Below are positions 11,111 to 22,639 of a stretch of DNA of 64,000 bases, piece by piece. The DNA comes from Cryptomeria japonica (Eukaryota; Streptophyta; Pinopsida; Cupressales; Cupressaceae): positions 769,447,336 through 769,511,335 of the forward strand of contig NC_081408.1 in NCBI RefSeq assembly GCF_030272615.1. Reading direction: 5' to 3'. Both the position numbers and the translations under genes were made by a program. How positions within the stretch are numbered: position 1 is the stretch's first letter; each line of letters starts with the position of its first letter. The notes beneath the pieces were generated by a model. It had not been told where the DNA came from. It saw only the letters and a program-made list of their open reading frames with translations, and did no database searches.

Positions 11111-13189
11111 ACACTCACGAGCGAAGTGGCCCCACTCATTGCATTTGTGATGTTGGATCATGGGTCACCCCTTCACATCGTATTGGATTTTACTTCTTGG
11201 CATGTTGTTGTTGGATTGATTGTTCCCTCGCTGATTATTGCGGTGTCCTCCACGTGAGGTGTCGGAGTTTGCTGGTGGCTTGGTTGGTGGGGTTGGTAGG
11301 GTAGCTTGTTCCCCTTGGGTGAAGAGCACTTGTGTGCTTCGTATCTTCAGATTGTACGAGCATTCCTTGATGGAATGTCCCAGTACTTGATAGATGTCAC
11401 AGAAAGACTTCTTTAGACATGTTCCCTTAGTATGAACTTTTGCTTTGCAGTCGGTGCACCAAAGTTCTTTACCCTCTTTGCCACTCTCCTTCTCCACCTT
11501 CAACTCCTTCATCATCTGCATCATATCTCTATGAATGGCTTGTACAGTTTTGGACTCTCCATCGTTGCTCTCCTCCGTATTGTCGTCGTTGAGCTTTTTC
11601 TTCCCCTTGAATGTTTTTCTCTCACTATCAATGTCCATCGCTTGATTCTAGGCATCAGCGTACGAGGATGGGGGGACAACTTTCATTTTCTTTTTAAGGG
11701 AGGGAATCAATCCTCAACAAACCATTGCTTCTTTAGTCCATTGGTCGGTTGGTTTTCCATCTTGTTCAATAATTCCTTCAGCCATTGATTGTATGCCCGT
11801 ATGATCTTAGCCTTACCTTGCTTCGTTTTGTATATCTCGGCCACAATCTCTTTATCATCCCTCAGGAGCTTGAACTCTTCTTCGAATGTTTTTCTTAGTT
11901 CCTTCCAAGAGTGCTTCTTCCCATCAAGCAAATTCATGAACCAATCAATTGCAATCCCGTGCAATGTAGCCGAGAATGCCCGAAGCCAATGGTCCTCATC
12001 CTCTTGTTCATTCGCCACCCATACTATTATGCATGTCTTGCAGTGGCGTGTGGGATCTTCCTTTTCGTCCCTTGTGAACCTGGAGTTTTTGCTTCCTCGG
12101 GGTATTCACCATGGTTCTTGCTCGCTAGGTGCCAGATATATTTGATCACCAAAGTGAAGTGTTATGCTCTTGACCGCGTCCTTGTGCCTTCTCCGCACCT
12201 TCAGCCATGCGTGAGCCCTCGCCACGTCCACCCTCTACCTGGCCTACCACTCGATTACCTTCCGCGATGTTGTACTCATTCCTCCCTGGAGTCTTTGCCT
12301 TGAGTCCTATTGTCGATTCCTCCTGCAGGGATAGACTTGCAATTCTGTGCAGGTTGGTTTCAAAAATTTCGGCAACCTCTTCTTGGAGGTTCCGTTCTTC
12401 TTCGTCATCACATATCAATTGTATGGACAGGCTGCTTTGAGTTTGAGGCTCGGTTTTGGACTCGTTACTGGAAGTGGAATGTACGGCCTGGTCGGCAAGA
12501 TCCTCCTCTGCTACGTTTGGGAGTGGCAGGCTCTTTGCAACCTCTACCAATTCATTCCACATACACGGTCTTTGTTTCTCCTGACTATGGTTCCGACTGA
12601 CACGCCGACTTCTGCTCTTCTTCGGACTCTCGGAACCCTCAACACTTTCTCTTAGCCACCACCTTCTCTCACTTTGTTCCCTTAACTGGAGGGATCTCCG
12701 TACCGCTCCCTCCTTTGCCTCTAGAGATTTTTAGATGTCGTCTTTCCTTATTGGGGCGTAGGGGCATTAATTGTAGTGGTACAATGTCTTCTCGTATCCC
12801 TTTCTTCTTCCTCCCTATGGTTGCGTTCTTCATACCGCTGCAATATTTGCTGATGACGTTGCTCTCTTTCTCTCTCTTCCCATTGGTCTTGCAATTCTAT
12901 AAAGTTACAGGCCAGCAACCTTGGAAGCCTTTCGAGTAGATCAAATACAAAGTCATTGACTCTCAAGTCGTCACATACTGTGCCTTTAGGGACCGCTCTC
13001 CTGAGCTTCCCTCTGCACGTACTGATTGATCGAGACCTCCCACAAATATACTAGATCCTGCGTCAGTTGGTATTCACACGTTTCCTCTTCTACCTCTACG
13101 CCATTGTCAGTTACCACCGTTTGCTGTTCAAACGGGCGACCCATTACGTGCATACACCGCCTGCCTCCATGTTGATCATCGAGTATCAT
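11111..13189 (-). pseudogene. Gag of element A, frameshifted
   Basis: Successive open stretches on the minus strand (12986-13189, 12748-12966, 12146-12562, 11707-12018, 11165-11638) lie in shifting frames. The stretch 11707-12018 is a Retrotrans_gag core (HWLRAFSATLHGIAIDWF, FEEEFKLLRDD, IRAYNQWLKELLNKM). Next come cysteine/histidine clusters (CTDCKAKVHTKGTC and CDIYQVLGHSIKEC at about 11340-11470) and a knuckle HHKCNEWGHFAREC at 11111-11158, whose first Cys is replaced by His. Glu/Arg-rich coiled-coil-like sequence occupies 12748-12966. With the knuckle at 8150 the protein would have had at least two nucleic-acid-binding knuckles. Confidence 0.7.
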
Positions 13190-13205
13190 ATTGGCAATGG
13201 CGCCA
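13190..13205 (-). other. Primer binding site of element A, non-Met tRNA type
   Basis: Minus-strand TGGCGCCATTGCC lies three bases inside the LTR end. It resembles the TGGCGCCGTTGCC site used by Tat/Athila-type plant gypsy elements, with one central difference and a diverged tail. Confidence 0.65.
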
Positions 13206-13208
13206 AAA

Positions 13209-13685
13209 TGTTTACTCTCGACTGGGTGTCTTTAGTGACTAGGAATAAACAAAATGAAGTATAACACATAAACAGAATATAATTACATAGCATGTAAAAC
13301 ACAAAAAACATATGGTAGAAAGATCAACTTTTATTTCCAACATGTAATAACAATAGTACACCCTCCCTTCCCTGGATACAATATATAGATAAATATTACC
13401 CCGACGCCAACTGTCAGCAACTGCCAACTGACTCTCGAAAGGTAAAAGGTTGTTACATTTGACATTTATTGAACCTAACAACAAGTTTTATTTATTTAAT
13501 TACTGACGACATATTTGCCGTCTACAGTGTTTTTGAACACATACATTCTAAGAAACGAAACAGTCTTAACACAATGGATAAATAACTTGATGTTTGTTCA
13601 CCCAACCTTTGCCTAAAGCTGAAGAAAGCCGAATTTTAGAATTTTAATTTCAAAATACTTGCATTCGTGGTTATAATTGTAAACA
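13209..13685 (-). repeat. 5' LTR of element A
   Basis: A 477-bp segment bounded by TGTTTAC at 13209-13215 and GTAAACA at 13679-13685, a 7-bp perfect terminal inverted repeat, next to a primer site. No second copy is seen in the window, so the boundary call rests on the termini and primer site alone. Confidence 0.65.
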
Positions 13686-13695
13686 TAACATTTTT

Positions 13696-13878
13696 TTGGT
13701 TTCAATCACCAACTATATCGACAAAATCAGGTACCATAGACTCATGGAGGATGACCAGCCAATTGACCTTGATGAAATTGATCGAGAGTTTGAGACGATT
13801 GCAAATGATAATGTCTTTGACGATGATGATTCTGCTCTTCTTAAGGGGTGCAATCATGACAGTGATGTGGTTGAATGA
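13696..13878 (+). CDS. Short acidic reading frame, unknown
   Basis: A 60-codon frame with an acidic, protein-like composition (IDLDEIDREFETIAND, FDDDDSALL) ends at TGA 13876-13878. It starts just beyond the LTR of element A and may be a terminal exon or the tail of a decayed transposase. No domain was recognised. The stretch 13880-14530 that follows is AT-rich with nothing visible. Confidence 0.25.
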   Translation: MVSITNYIDKIRYHRLMEDDQPIDLDEIDREFETIANDNVFDDDDSALLKGCNHDSDVVE

Positions 13879-14535
13879 TTTGGGAAAGGTTCTAACTTAG
13901 GAGGTTCATTTTTAGGACCTGCAACCTTGTAGTGTAGCTCTCTTTGTAGCAGCAAGATTCATTGGCTACATTTGTTTTTTAAGTTTGTATGTTACTTTGC
14001 TCAAATTAGATTGTAATAGAAAATTTAACTATTAGCATCTAGTTATTATTTTGTGATTGCACTATGAAGTATGTGTTATACAATGCAATGTAATTAGCGA
14101 TATAAACATAAACGACAGAAATCTATATTCCACAATTGATGTACTAAGCTATTGAAATGCCTTCAAATATCAAAAACAAGAAATTTGTTCCTTTTTCTAC
14201 ATTTTTTTATGTTTTTCTTTTTAAATCCAATTTTTTCCCATTTAAACACCCAATTTAAAAAAATTCTTGTACTTTTTCATATCCAATTTTCTCCCCAAAA
14301 TATTTTTGCTGCCATCGGAAATTGAGCATATCCTTGGAGTCCAACTCTTGTGATACAGAGAAGCTGTTATGCACAAACTGACTTTGATTATGTGGAGAAA
14401 ATTCCCCAAATTGCACGTGCTGCTTTTTAGAGACATTTCCCTTCTTCAACCTCACTGGAGGGCTGCATGACCACCTAACACCAGTGGTGGAGAAGCAATT
14501 TGAATTATTAGATTTGCAAAGGATAAAAAACATTC

Positions 14536-15540
14536 ACAAGTAGTGGAGTCCTAGAATAATAGGGCATTCTAGCTTCTTTGGAAGATTTGCTAGGTGAAAG
14601 GTTTGTCGGCAGGATGATGGGACTCTTGTTGAGTTGGCACCACCTGCTTAGCTTATCATTGGCATTGAGTTGAGAAAGGACTATTGGTGTTTAGGCTTTG
14701 GAAGCCAAACAATTAATATTTTTAGGATTGCTGAATTGAGAGCTTTTATTGGGCCCATTGCATCAGCCTTTATGGGTGCCAACATTAGTCCAACCATCTT
14801 TTATGCTTTATTAGTCACCAGTTTGGAGGCTGGCTTTGGTTTGTGGATGATGAGAGGACAATCTTTGATTTTATTTTTGGAGGATTGACCCCTGAAACAA
14901 TTGTTGAAAAGATTAATATACAAAACATGTTACTCATTATGCACCTGCCTTTGTTTCTCATGCTCATGAGTCAGCTGCTACCCATGCAGCCATAGGCTAA
15001 CCTTTGCCTCTGCGACTTCCTCTGCTTATGGCCATGGATCTAGGTAAACTACTTAATCAACTGGTATTGTAGCTTGCTTCAACTGCTTGTGCTTCTTCGA
15101 AACCCGAATGCTTATGGCTCTCGATCAACGGAGTCAATGACAAGAACTGGTACTGGGTAAATTGCTTATTCGACTGGATCAACGGCTCACAATATGGGTG
15201 CTTCTTCAGCTATCTCCATATCTGCTACCCATGCTGCCCATGAGTATGGATCTTTGGCTTGCTTACGAACAGCCGCTAGTGGTATTAGTACAGGTGCTGC
15301 CGCGTCCTTTTCAAACATAGGGGCAGGTGCTGCTGACTATGGCTATATATCCATCTACATATCTAGATTATGCTACTGTTGCTACTGATGCTTATACTGG
15401 TGCTTATGCCTCTATTTCCCTTAGAACTCATGTCGCGGGTGTCTGGATCTTCACCACCTGCTCCTGGAGCTACTGCATCTGCTTCTGGGACTGGGTTGCT
15501 CATGCTGCATGTCACCAATCTGTATCTCAATGGTTTCTTT
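14536..15540 (+). other. Decayed Ala/Ser/Gly/Tyr-rich coding-like stretch
   Basis: The forward frames give low-complexity Ala/Ser/Thr/His/Tyr-rich peptides (THAAHEYGS, STGAAASFSNIGAGAADYG, PPAPGATASASGTG) separated by stops and frame changes. An upstream piece reads WCLGFGSQTINIF. It looks like a degraded protein-coding copy with a C-terminal low-complexity tail, but no family was recognised. Confidence 0.25.
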
Positions 15541-16778
15541 TAAAATTTTAAATCCCAAGAGAGATCTATCTTCATGGAAACCCTGTGCCGGTATGAGCTG
15601 AATAAAACTTATCCATTTCTGTACAGACAAACTTCCCAAGGGGAGGAGGTGATACAGTTAAGAAACAACCAGGGAATTCGACTCAAAAAAATAACTTTAG
15701 AGCCTAGTGGTTAGACACAACAAAATCCCTAGTCTAGAAAGAAAAAAAAATCTAAAGTGAACTGCAAACATACCATGGTCCATGACACAACACTGCATTT
15801 CTATGGTTGGCTTTTACAAAGTAGAAGAGGAAAAAAACCTTTGGTTAATTTTCGTATAGCATCTAGTTTAAATTCATGGAGGAACCCAATTGGTATTCAC
15901 CCAGCTATATACCATGCTTTTAGATAAAATATGTCATACAAAACAATCTTTAAGAGTAAATTGTTCTAATCACTTGTGTGCACTGTCAAAACCTAGAATC
16001 AAAAGAATATTATCTAGAGGGTTTTCAGAGTCCATACCTTGTGAAACACTTTTGGAACAAACTTGTGAGGCTTATTCTTGTGCAGCACCATTAATTTCTT
16101 AAATCCCAACTGTATCAACATGAAAAGGTGAAGGTTTAGGTTTGGGTACACTCATAGGTTGAGAGACCCTAAGTGCTTCCACAATTAATCTACGTAAGAT
16201 ATAAATATCCTGCTTTACCAATGGAAAGTGGTACAACTGAACAAAATGTAGCAAGGGAAATAGGCATTAAACCAAACCAGCCTTGCTCTTCTCTCCATGT
16301 TTTGACTTTAAATTACAAAAAGAAAATATACAGAGCTTCAATTGTGATTTTTTTTTCTGTGATTTAAAAAATGCTAGCAAAATGAACGACTCTTTTTTTG
16401 GGGTGGGGGGATTCCCTGCTCTCCCTGTACTGGAAATTGGATTTTTTAAGGGGACTGTGGGATACATCCTTAAGGAAAACTGTGATATAATATTTTTTAG
16501 TTAACATAATCTAGCAGCTTCTGAGCATTAAATACTTTTAGGATTTATATCTTTTCCTTCTCTTCTTCACTGATTCCTACTATTCAATTTTCTTGCTGTA
16601 GGATATTTGTGTTTATGAATGTAATGTGCATCTTCTTAGAAACGTACAACTTGCATTTCATGTTGCTTCCTGAATTTTACATATTATAAAATGACTTTTG
16701 GAATGATGGACATGAAAGTCTTTGTGTGGTCAGTGATTCTCTTTTTGTGTTTTATGTTAATGTATCTTCAAATTGCAG
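15541..16778. other. Gene-free stretch upstream of aminopeptidase exons
   Basis: AT-rich sequence with short meaningless frames. It is best read as intron or intergenic DNA. I looked for the missing 5' aminopeptidase exons (zinc site AHTDSP-like, CDTQPS-like) and did not see them. Confidence 0.5.
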
Positions 16779-16808
16779 GGGGGGAGATTAGACAATCTTT
16801 ATTTTTTT
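16779..16808 (+). pseudogene. Possible decayed GRLDN exon of the M18 aminopeptidase
   Basis: After an acceptor-like TTGCAG at 16773-16778, the frame reads GGRLDNL. GRLDN is the conserved M18 motif that supplies a bridging zinc-ligand Asp and directly precedes the ALLDG exon in the family. The next eight conserved residues expected before ALLDG are missing. Instead there is T-rich sequence, and a donor at 16809 would leave an intron of only 52 bp. Either this exon is degraded or the resemblance is chance. Confidence 0.4.
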
Positions 16809-16860
16809 GTATTAATTAATCTTGGAAATTGATGAATTATCATTATTTCTATTGTGCCAG

Positions 16861-18441
16861 GCATTGCTCGATGGAACAGCATCTGAAGAATCGCTTCAAG
16901 ATGAGACTGGAGTAAGGATGGTAGCTTTATTTGATCATGAAGAAGTGGGTTCTAACTCTGCACAAGGTGCTGGCTCTCCTGTGATGTTGGACGCTTTCTC
17001 AAGAATAACCTCTTCTTTGAGTGCTTATGACTCTAAGGTAATTTCAAATTTGTTCTTATTCTACAATTGCCAGAGTATGATCTCTCTTTTTATCTGTTCT
17101 TCTTTAGTGACAATGTCAAGAGTTGGACAGCAGAATTGTGGGATGTGTGTTTGTAAGTTAGTATTGAGTTTAAGTATGGTATATTCAAATGAACATTCTC
17201 TCTCAAAGAATTACATGATTTTTGTGACCCGAATCAGTTAGTGTGGGTATGTGTTAAAGATTCTTCCCAACACTATAAATACTGGCAGAAATAATACTAG
17301 ACGAATTGGATATTGTTCCTATATACAAATTTTAGCTTGCATTGATAAATCTACATATCCTATTAAGATTCCCTTCTGAAAGTTGTGACTGTCCAGGATT
17401 ATATCTTGTTTATGTATTAATTTTTCTCAATTTACGATGCACTTTCAGGTATCACTTGAGAAAGTAATCCAGAGAAGCTTTCTAGTATCTGCTGACATGG
17501 CACATTGCTTGCATCCAAATTACATGGTGTGCATTTTAAGCTCAGACGTTCTCAATTACATGGCACATTACGTTCTGTGTAGGAACACAATTAAATGTAA
17601 AGATTTGGGAAAGTCAGATTAATTTTATTCTTGCTTGGTTTGAATCTTTATTTTGTCCGTATCAAAACTTAAGTTGGTATTGCTAGACCCTATGGCTTCT
17701 TAAAAAACATTGTAAAATGTGCTCAGGACAAACATGAAGAAAACCATCAACCCAAGATGCACAATGGGCTCGTCATAAAAAGTAATGCAAATCAACGCTA
17801 TGCAACTAATGCCGTGACATCCTTTATTTTCCGAGAAATTGGCAAAAAGCACAAGATTCCTGTACAGGTTAGTGCAAGAGATTAATATACTTGTTCAAGT
17901 TTTAATATAAGACAACAGATGCTATCTTGATTCAGAAAAAAACTATACTGGGGTAGTTAAGCTACTTACCGCTAGAGGTTTCCCTGATCAATTGTGCTAA
18001 CATTGTGAGATGGACCAATCCATCCTTGCTTAAGAAGTAACAGGCTTTTCATCTCTCACATTTTATGTTTGTTCACTAGCATACGATTTTATGACCTAGG
18101 TATGAGGCAGCAGAATTTTTTGATTGGATTTACATACAAAGTTTACATTTATGGTTAGCAGATAATATTGTGTTGCCTCAAGTGATATCGTATATATTGC
18201 TAATGGTTTACATTTACAGGATTTTGTGGTCCGAAATGATATGGGATGTGGATCTACTATAGGTCCGATTTTGGCGAGTGGAGTGGGCATTCGCACAGTA
18301 GATGTTGGGGCACCACAGTTGTCAATGCATAGTATACGAGAGATGTGTGGGGTCGATGATGTAATTTATTCTTATGAGCATCTGAAAGCATATTTTGAGG
18401 AGTTTACAAATCTTGATTCTCAAATCAAGGTTGACTTCTAA
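16861..18441 (+). CDS. Aspartyl aminopeptidase (peptidase family M18), four 3' exons
   Basis: Four exons, 16861-17037, 17449-17526, 17727-17867 and 18220-18441, join in frame with canonical GT-AG junctions and encode 205 residues ending at TAA. M18 enzymes are two-zinc aminopeptidases that remove N-terminal Asp or Glu, assembling as large homo-oligomers in the cytosol or vacuole. Visible motifs are FDHEEVGSNSAQGAGSP (catalytic Glu and zinc-ligand Glu at 16939-16944), SADMAH (ligand Asp 17494-17496), NQRYATNAVTSF, NDMGCGSTIGPI and SMHSIREM (ligand His 18328-18330). All match the C-terminal 40 per cent of a roughly 480-residue family. The N-terminal part (first zinc His and the GRLDN Asp region) is absent or decayed. 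Giant introns upstream, or a pseudogene fragment, are both possible; the exons themselves look under constraint. Confidence 0.88.
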
Positions 18442-18900
18442 TTTCATGCTATAACTTGATGTAAAATTGTTCCCCATTTGGTGTTGATATCCAAGTTGGG
18501 AAAAGATAAAAGTTTACTCCACTTAATGCATGAATTATTAGTGTCTTATTTATTACTCAGTAGGTGCATTCTGTTCATGGCTTTTGTAAGGACGATGAAC
18601 ATATCTCCGTTTCTCCAGCCAAGCTTGAATCGTGTGCTATAGAGATGTTATGTGCTTTGTTTATTATAATAATGAACGTGAAACATTTGTGGTGTGTTGT
18701 GTGTTTACCTTGCTTAGACTTTGTAGCAGGCCACATGGCTGTTGTATATGTAGTCAGCGACTGTGCTAGCGTACTCACTACACAAGCCAGGAATAGAGTA
18801 GCCTGTGGGTACTATTCAAGTGTCAGCTTCGCTATGAAGGTTTTTTTATAATTCTTATTTTGTTCAAAACTTCGAACTATTGATATAAAAAAATTAAACT
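18442..18900 (+). other. Probable 3' untranslated and downstream region of the aminopeptidase gene
   Basis: Non-coding sequence directly after the TAA, with T-rich and AATAAT-like stretches near 18890-18915 but no clear poly(A) signal chosen. Short forward frames here have no protein-like composition. Confidence 0.4.
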
Positions 18901-21320
18901 AAATTAAATAATAAGGATAATAATTATCAGACCTATACCACCATATGTGCACAACAATTTTACTATTAGAATGGTTGGAGGATGATTTTTTTGGATGGAC
19001 CCCTCAAAAAATCCAATTTTGATGACTTAATATTTTTTTTTTAAAGATGTCTACAATATGACTATGCTATTACATTAAGTGTCCAAAATGATGGCTATAT
19101 GTTGGATCTTGTAAGTATCTCCTAAGTGAAAATTTTGACAAATTTGGGTTCTAATGTGTAATTTGGATGTAACAAAATGCAATATTCACTTGAACTAATG
19201 TGAGCTCTGGTTTTTAGAATTTTCCCAAATCACTTTACAATATAAAGCCAAAAAGAACACCTCAAAAATTGAATATAATTGCTCTTAGAATTTGTCAAAA
19301 ACAACAAATCTATTCAAGGCCTAATGCCAATGAGTTAGTAAAAATTGTATGAATAAAATAAAGATATTCAATATTTGATATAATTGAGTATAGTTTAAAA
19401 AGTAACCTAAATACATGGAGCTCTTAAATGAACGAATCAAGGAGATTATATATTAAAGATTATGAGTTTAGTTGTCAATCACTTTCAATTAAGAGGTGAG
19501 TTGACTTAATCTAATTGAGATAGAGGTGGCGCTTAATTATCATTACTCAAAGATTGATGATACAATAGTGACATTTATGTGCATCAAGTCAAGGTTTATA
19601 TGCCATTATTAACTATTTAGATATATTTTAAATTTTTTTTTTAATATTTTAAGTGATTTTATGAAACTTGTACAATATCACACAATGTAGAATGTATTCA
19701 AGGTAAAGACAATATCACTAAAACGTTTCTTTTCACAACATGAGCCTTAGAGGTACTTCAACATATAAGAAAGTTTGTAATACGATCATCCAACGTAAGT
19801 CTTTCTACTTTTCTACGTCCTTGACTTACCTCTTTCCCCAAAGGAAGCACCACCTTTGATTGCAACTCACCACTTACACTAATGGCCCCATTGTGACACA
19901 CATTTTCTTTGGCAAGCCTTGTTTACAAGGCATCATAGGGACCATAGGACCCCTGAACATTGCATGGTAGGAAATTATTGTACCCATCATTCTATTAAAA
20001 TTCTAAATAATATGCATTTAACATTGATATGATAGTATGAATAATTAAAATATTTTTTGATTTATGCAAAAATGTGAGAAGTGGGTTTTTTTTAGTGAAT
20101 TTTAATTTACAAAATATCTATATATTCCTACTAGATTAGTAATCTATAAGACCACATACAAATTCATGTGAACTTAACAACCAAATCAAATTATGTTTTT
20201 GAACTTTGTTTGTTTTACATATCAACTTTTACATTTTATGATAGTTTAGTTTGGTCTCATTATTTATTCATAGAAATCAAATACATATCAAGATGAAATT
20301 GGGGGCATATGGGGTTCTCATCCAATACATGAATAGTTGATTGTACAAAGAGATAATGTAATAAATTGATTTTATCATCCAATTCATCTAGTACCTTGGA
20401 TAATTGAAAATAATATCATGAATTATGTAACCCCATTCAATATTTTTGTATTCTCTAGAATACTCCACACTTATAATTAAGAAAGTACACACTTATACTC
20501 AAAAGGGGGGTGCATTAGTATACAAAATTTTTCACTTATTTAAATTCTAGCAAGCATAGGGCAGTAATCACAAGTAAGATCTAGCAATAAATAATACAAG
20601 ATTGAATATGATATTACATGGAAACTCTTGCGGGAGAAAACCACGACAAAATATTGCTTTATATATTAATCTTCTTACGAGTTTTGTAGGAATCAACTCA
20701 TATGAGACACCAATCCCCTCTTTATAGTCCACATGCACCACCCCACTATAGACACAATCCCTGCAACTAACTACCAACTCAACAAGAGACTCCAATCTCT
20801 TTGAATTAAAGGCATCAACCTTGTGATTTATTAGAATAGACTTGACTCCAACCTTCGAAGTACAAAATGATAGATGTATGCAAACTAACTTTTCAAATTC
20901 TCTTCACAAATCTACTCATATCTTTGTTCAAGTGTTCACAATACTCTTTCACAAAACATGCATAAGTTAATTCGAGTGTCTTCACAAAATGAGATCAAAG
21001 GAATCCCATAAATATGCTCATGTATTTGAAAAAATCTGTTGTAAATTCTTAGTTTTGTCTTTCATGTACACAAATTAACCTTCATATGTTGCTCACAAAT
21101 ATGTTGTAGCATATACTCGAATTCTACTCTAAAAATAGGAATAATATTCAATCAATTGTTGCTCAAATGATCCTAAATTCTTCTATTTATATTTGTAGAA
21201 TTGTAAATTGTATCCTTCAACACAATTTCATACTCATGTAGGCCTCACTTTAGTGGTTATGGCTTTTATGCCCTGATTATGCATGATTCTACTCACACCA
21301 ATGCCTAATCTATGATCTTC
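18900..21320. other. Gene-free AT-rich stretch
   Basis: No convincing coding region on either strand. Around 20490-20830 the sequence has a GGGGGGTGCATTAGTATAC motif and the phrasing of an old copia LTR, but no paired repeat or primer site was found. Confidence 0.5.
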
Positions 21321-21930
21321 ATTTTTTGCTTTGACTGTTGGACCTTGTCTTAGCCCAAATGGACTGGACTAGGGCACCTAGGACCATAGTCCAAACCAAA
21401 AAAGGCCTAAATTTGAATCCTACAATGATTGAAAAAAAAATGAGAGGAAATTTATTTCCCATATTCGCTTTCTTTGTAATTTTTATTACATTTCATAAGG
21501 ATGGGTATAAAAGCAAGTCTTATCCCCTCATTTGAAACATCTCTCAATCACAATTCCTTAAAGGAAATTCAAATTCAAGTGAGAAAGCAATCAAGTATCA
21601 TTGGAGTAGTGAAGGAGAGATCAAGCATTTAGATTTTAGGCATCCAAGATGGTGTCCATGATCAATTGTATGTGAAGACATACAAGAGTTCTACATGATA
21701 ACATCAACCCTTTTGTGCTGACTTCAAGGCAAAGGAGATTCATAAAGAAGGTATAACACTTCATTTCAACATTTATTTCTAGATCTAGCCATTGCCCTAC
21801 AAGGTTAAACTCTCTTTTCTATTTCATTCATCATATGGTTAATTCCAAACCCAAGGCTTGACCTAGGAAAACCCCTATTAACCCAACAATTTTTTTCCTC
21901 TCTAGTGTGCGTAGGTGACAAGTTCAAAAC
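21320..21930 (+). repeat. LTR-like remnant with promoter and leader
   Basis: A TATAAAAG motif at 21508-21515 is followed by a leader. The end, about 21838-21920 (TTAATTCCAA, then GCTTGACCTAGG and a CTCTAGTGTGCGTAGG tail), has the same order of motifs as the LTRs at 42190-42280 and 48060-48150. This suggests a distantly related LTR. No internal coding region follows. Confidence 0.4.
21508..21516 (+). promoter_or_regulatory. TATA-box-like motif in LTR-like remnant
   Basis: GTATAAAAGC lies about 330 bases before the conserved leader tail, in an arrangement similar to the LTR promoter at 41887. Confidence 0.3.
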
Positions 21931-22639
21931 ATAAGGAATATAGAATAAAAAAGAGTAGACTAAGAAAAATAGAACCAAATTTTGAAGGAGGAAAAAAACC
22001 TGGACCCTATGACAAAGCCACATTGTTTTGCACTTTTTTGATGAAATTTCAAGGAGATATTCAAAGCGACATCCTGATCCCAAATCTGCTTCTAATATTC
22101 GCATCCAACATCATTAGGACTAGGTCACCTAGTCACATTGTCCGACATTTACGAGCTCAAATTTTAGACATAGGTTCCTCTCTAACTCTCATTTCTAGAT
22201 ATGTACTTAGAGTCTACATATTAATTTGAAACTTAGTGTTTATGTTTTTTACTCTCAATTTTTCAAAGTTTGCCCTAGTTCGTGCATCTAATCATTCCAT
22301 CTTATTCTAATAATTTCAGCTGAAAGGAAAGTAAATCCAATTTGTGCTCAACCCTTTCCAATAAGTATGAGGTTGAACCTATTAGATCTATTCTTTTTAA
22401 TGTGATGTTAGTGTGAAAGGGTTTTATTCCTAGTTTGCATGTTTAGATCAATGAATCCCTTTTTACTGCATTACAATACCACCTCAAACATAAATAAATA
22501 AAAAATATTTGTTTAAAAAATAATTTAACCTCTAATTTTGTAGATCTGATCTCACTACAACAAACCTAATTTACTATAGAAAATCTTTGACAACAATGAC
22601 AAAACTCCAAAAATATCCACCTCTGTCATTTATGGAAAC

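Larger units (their letters stand above)
7415..13685 (-). mobile_element. Older gypsy-like element (element A), interrupted and truncated
   Basis: On the minus strand the parts are: LTR 13209-13685, primer site 13190-13205, gag 11111-13189, an LTR-like interruption about 8490-11110, and more gag from about 8480 down to 7415. There the chromovirus cuts it; its pol and 3' LTR would lie beyond the window. The assignment rests on gag-like domains, CCHC fingers and LTR boundaries, not on reverse transcriptase. Confidence 0.7.

Noticed and set aside
8222-11115. ACACT at 8222-8226 and 11111-11115 as target duplication of the LTR-like block
   Set aside because: The gag-like frame runs through 8222-8480, and no TG terminus follows the lower copy, so the match is probably chance.
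10836-11150. 104-codon plus-strand basic frame
   Set aside because: It overlaps the start of the LTR-like block and the antisense of a gag knuckle, and has no family features.
18564-18851. 95-codon frame downstream of the aminopeptidase stop
   Set aside because: It lies in the presumed 3' untranslated region and shows no similarity to the M18 family or to any other domain I know.
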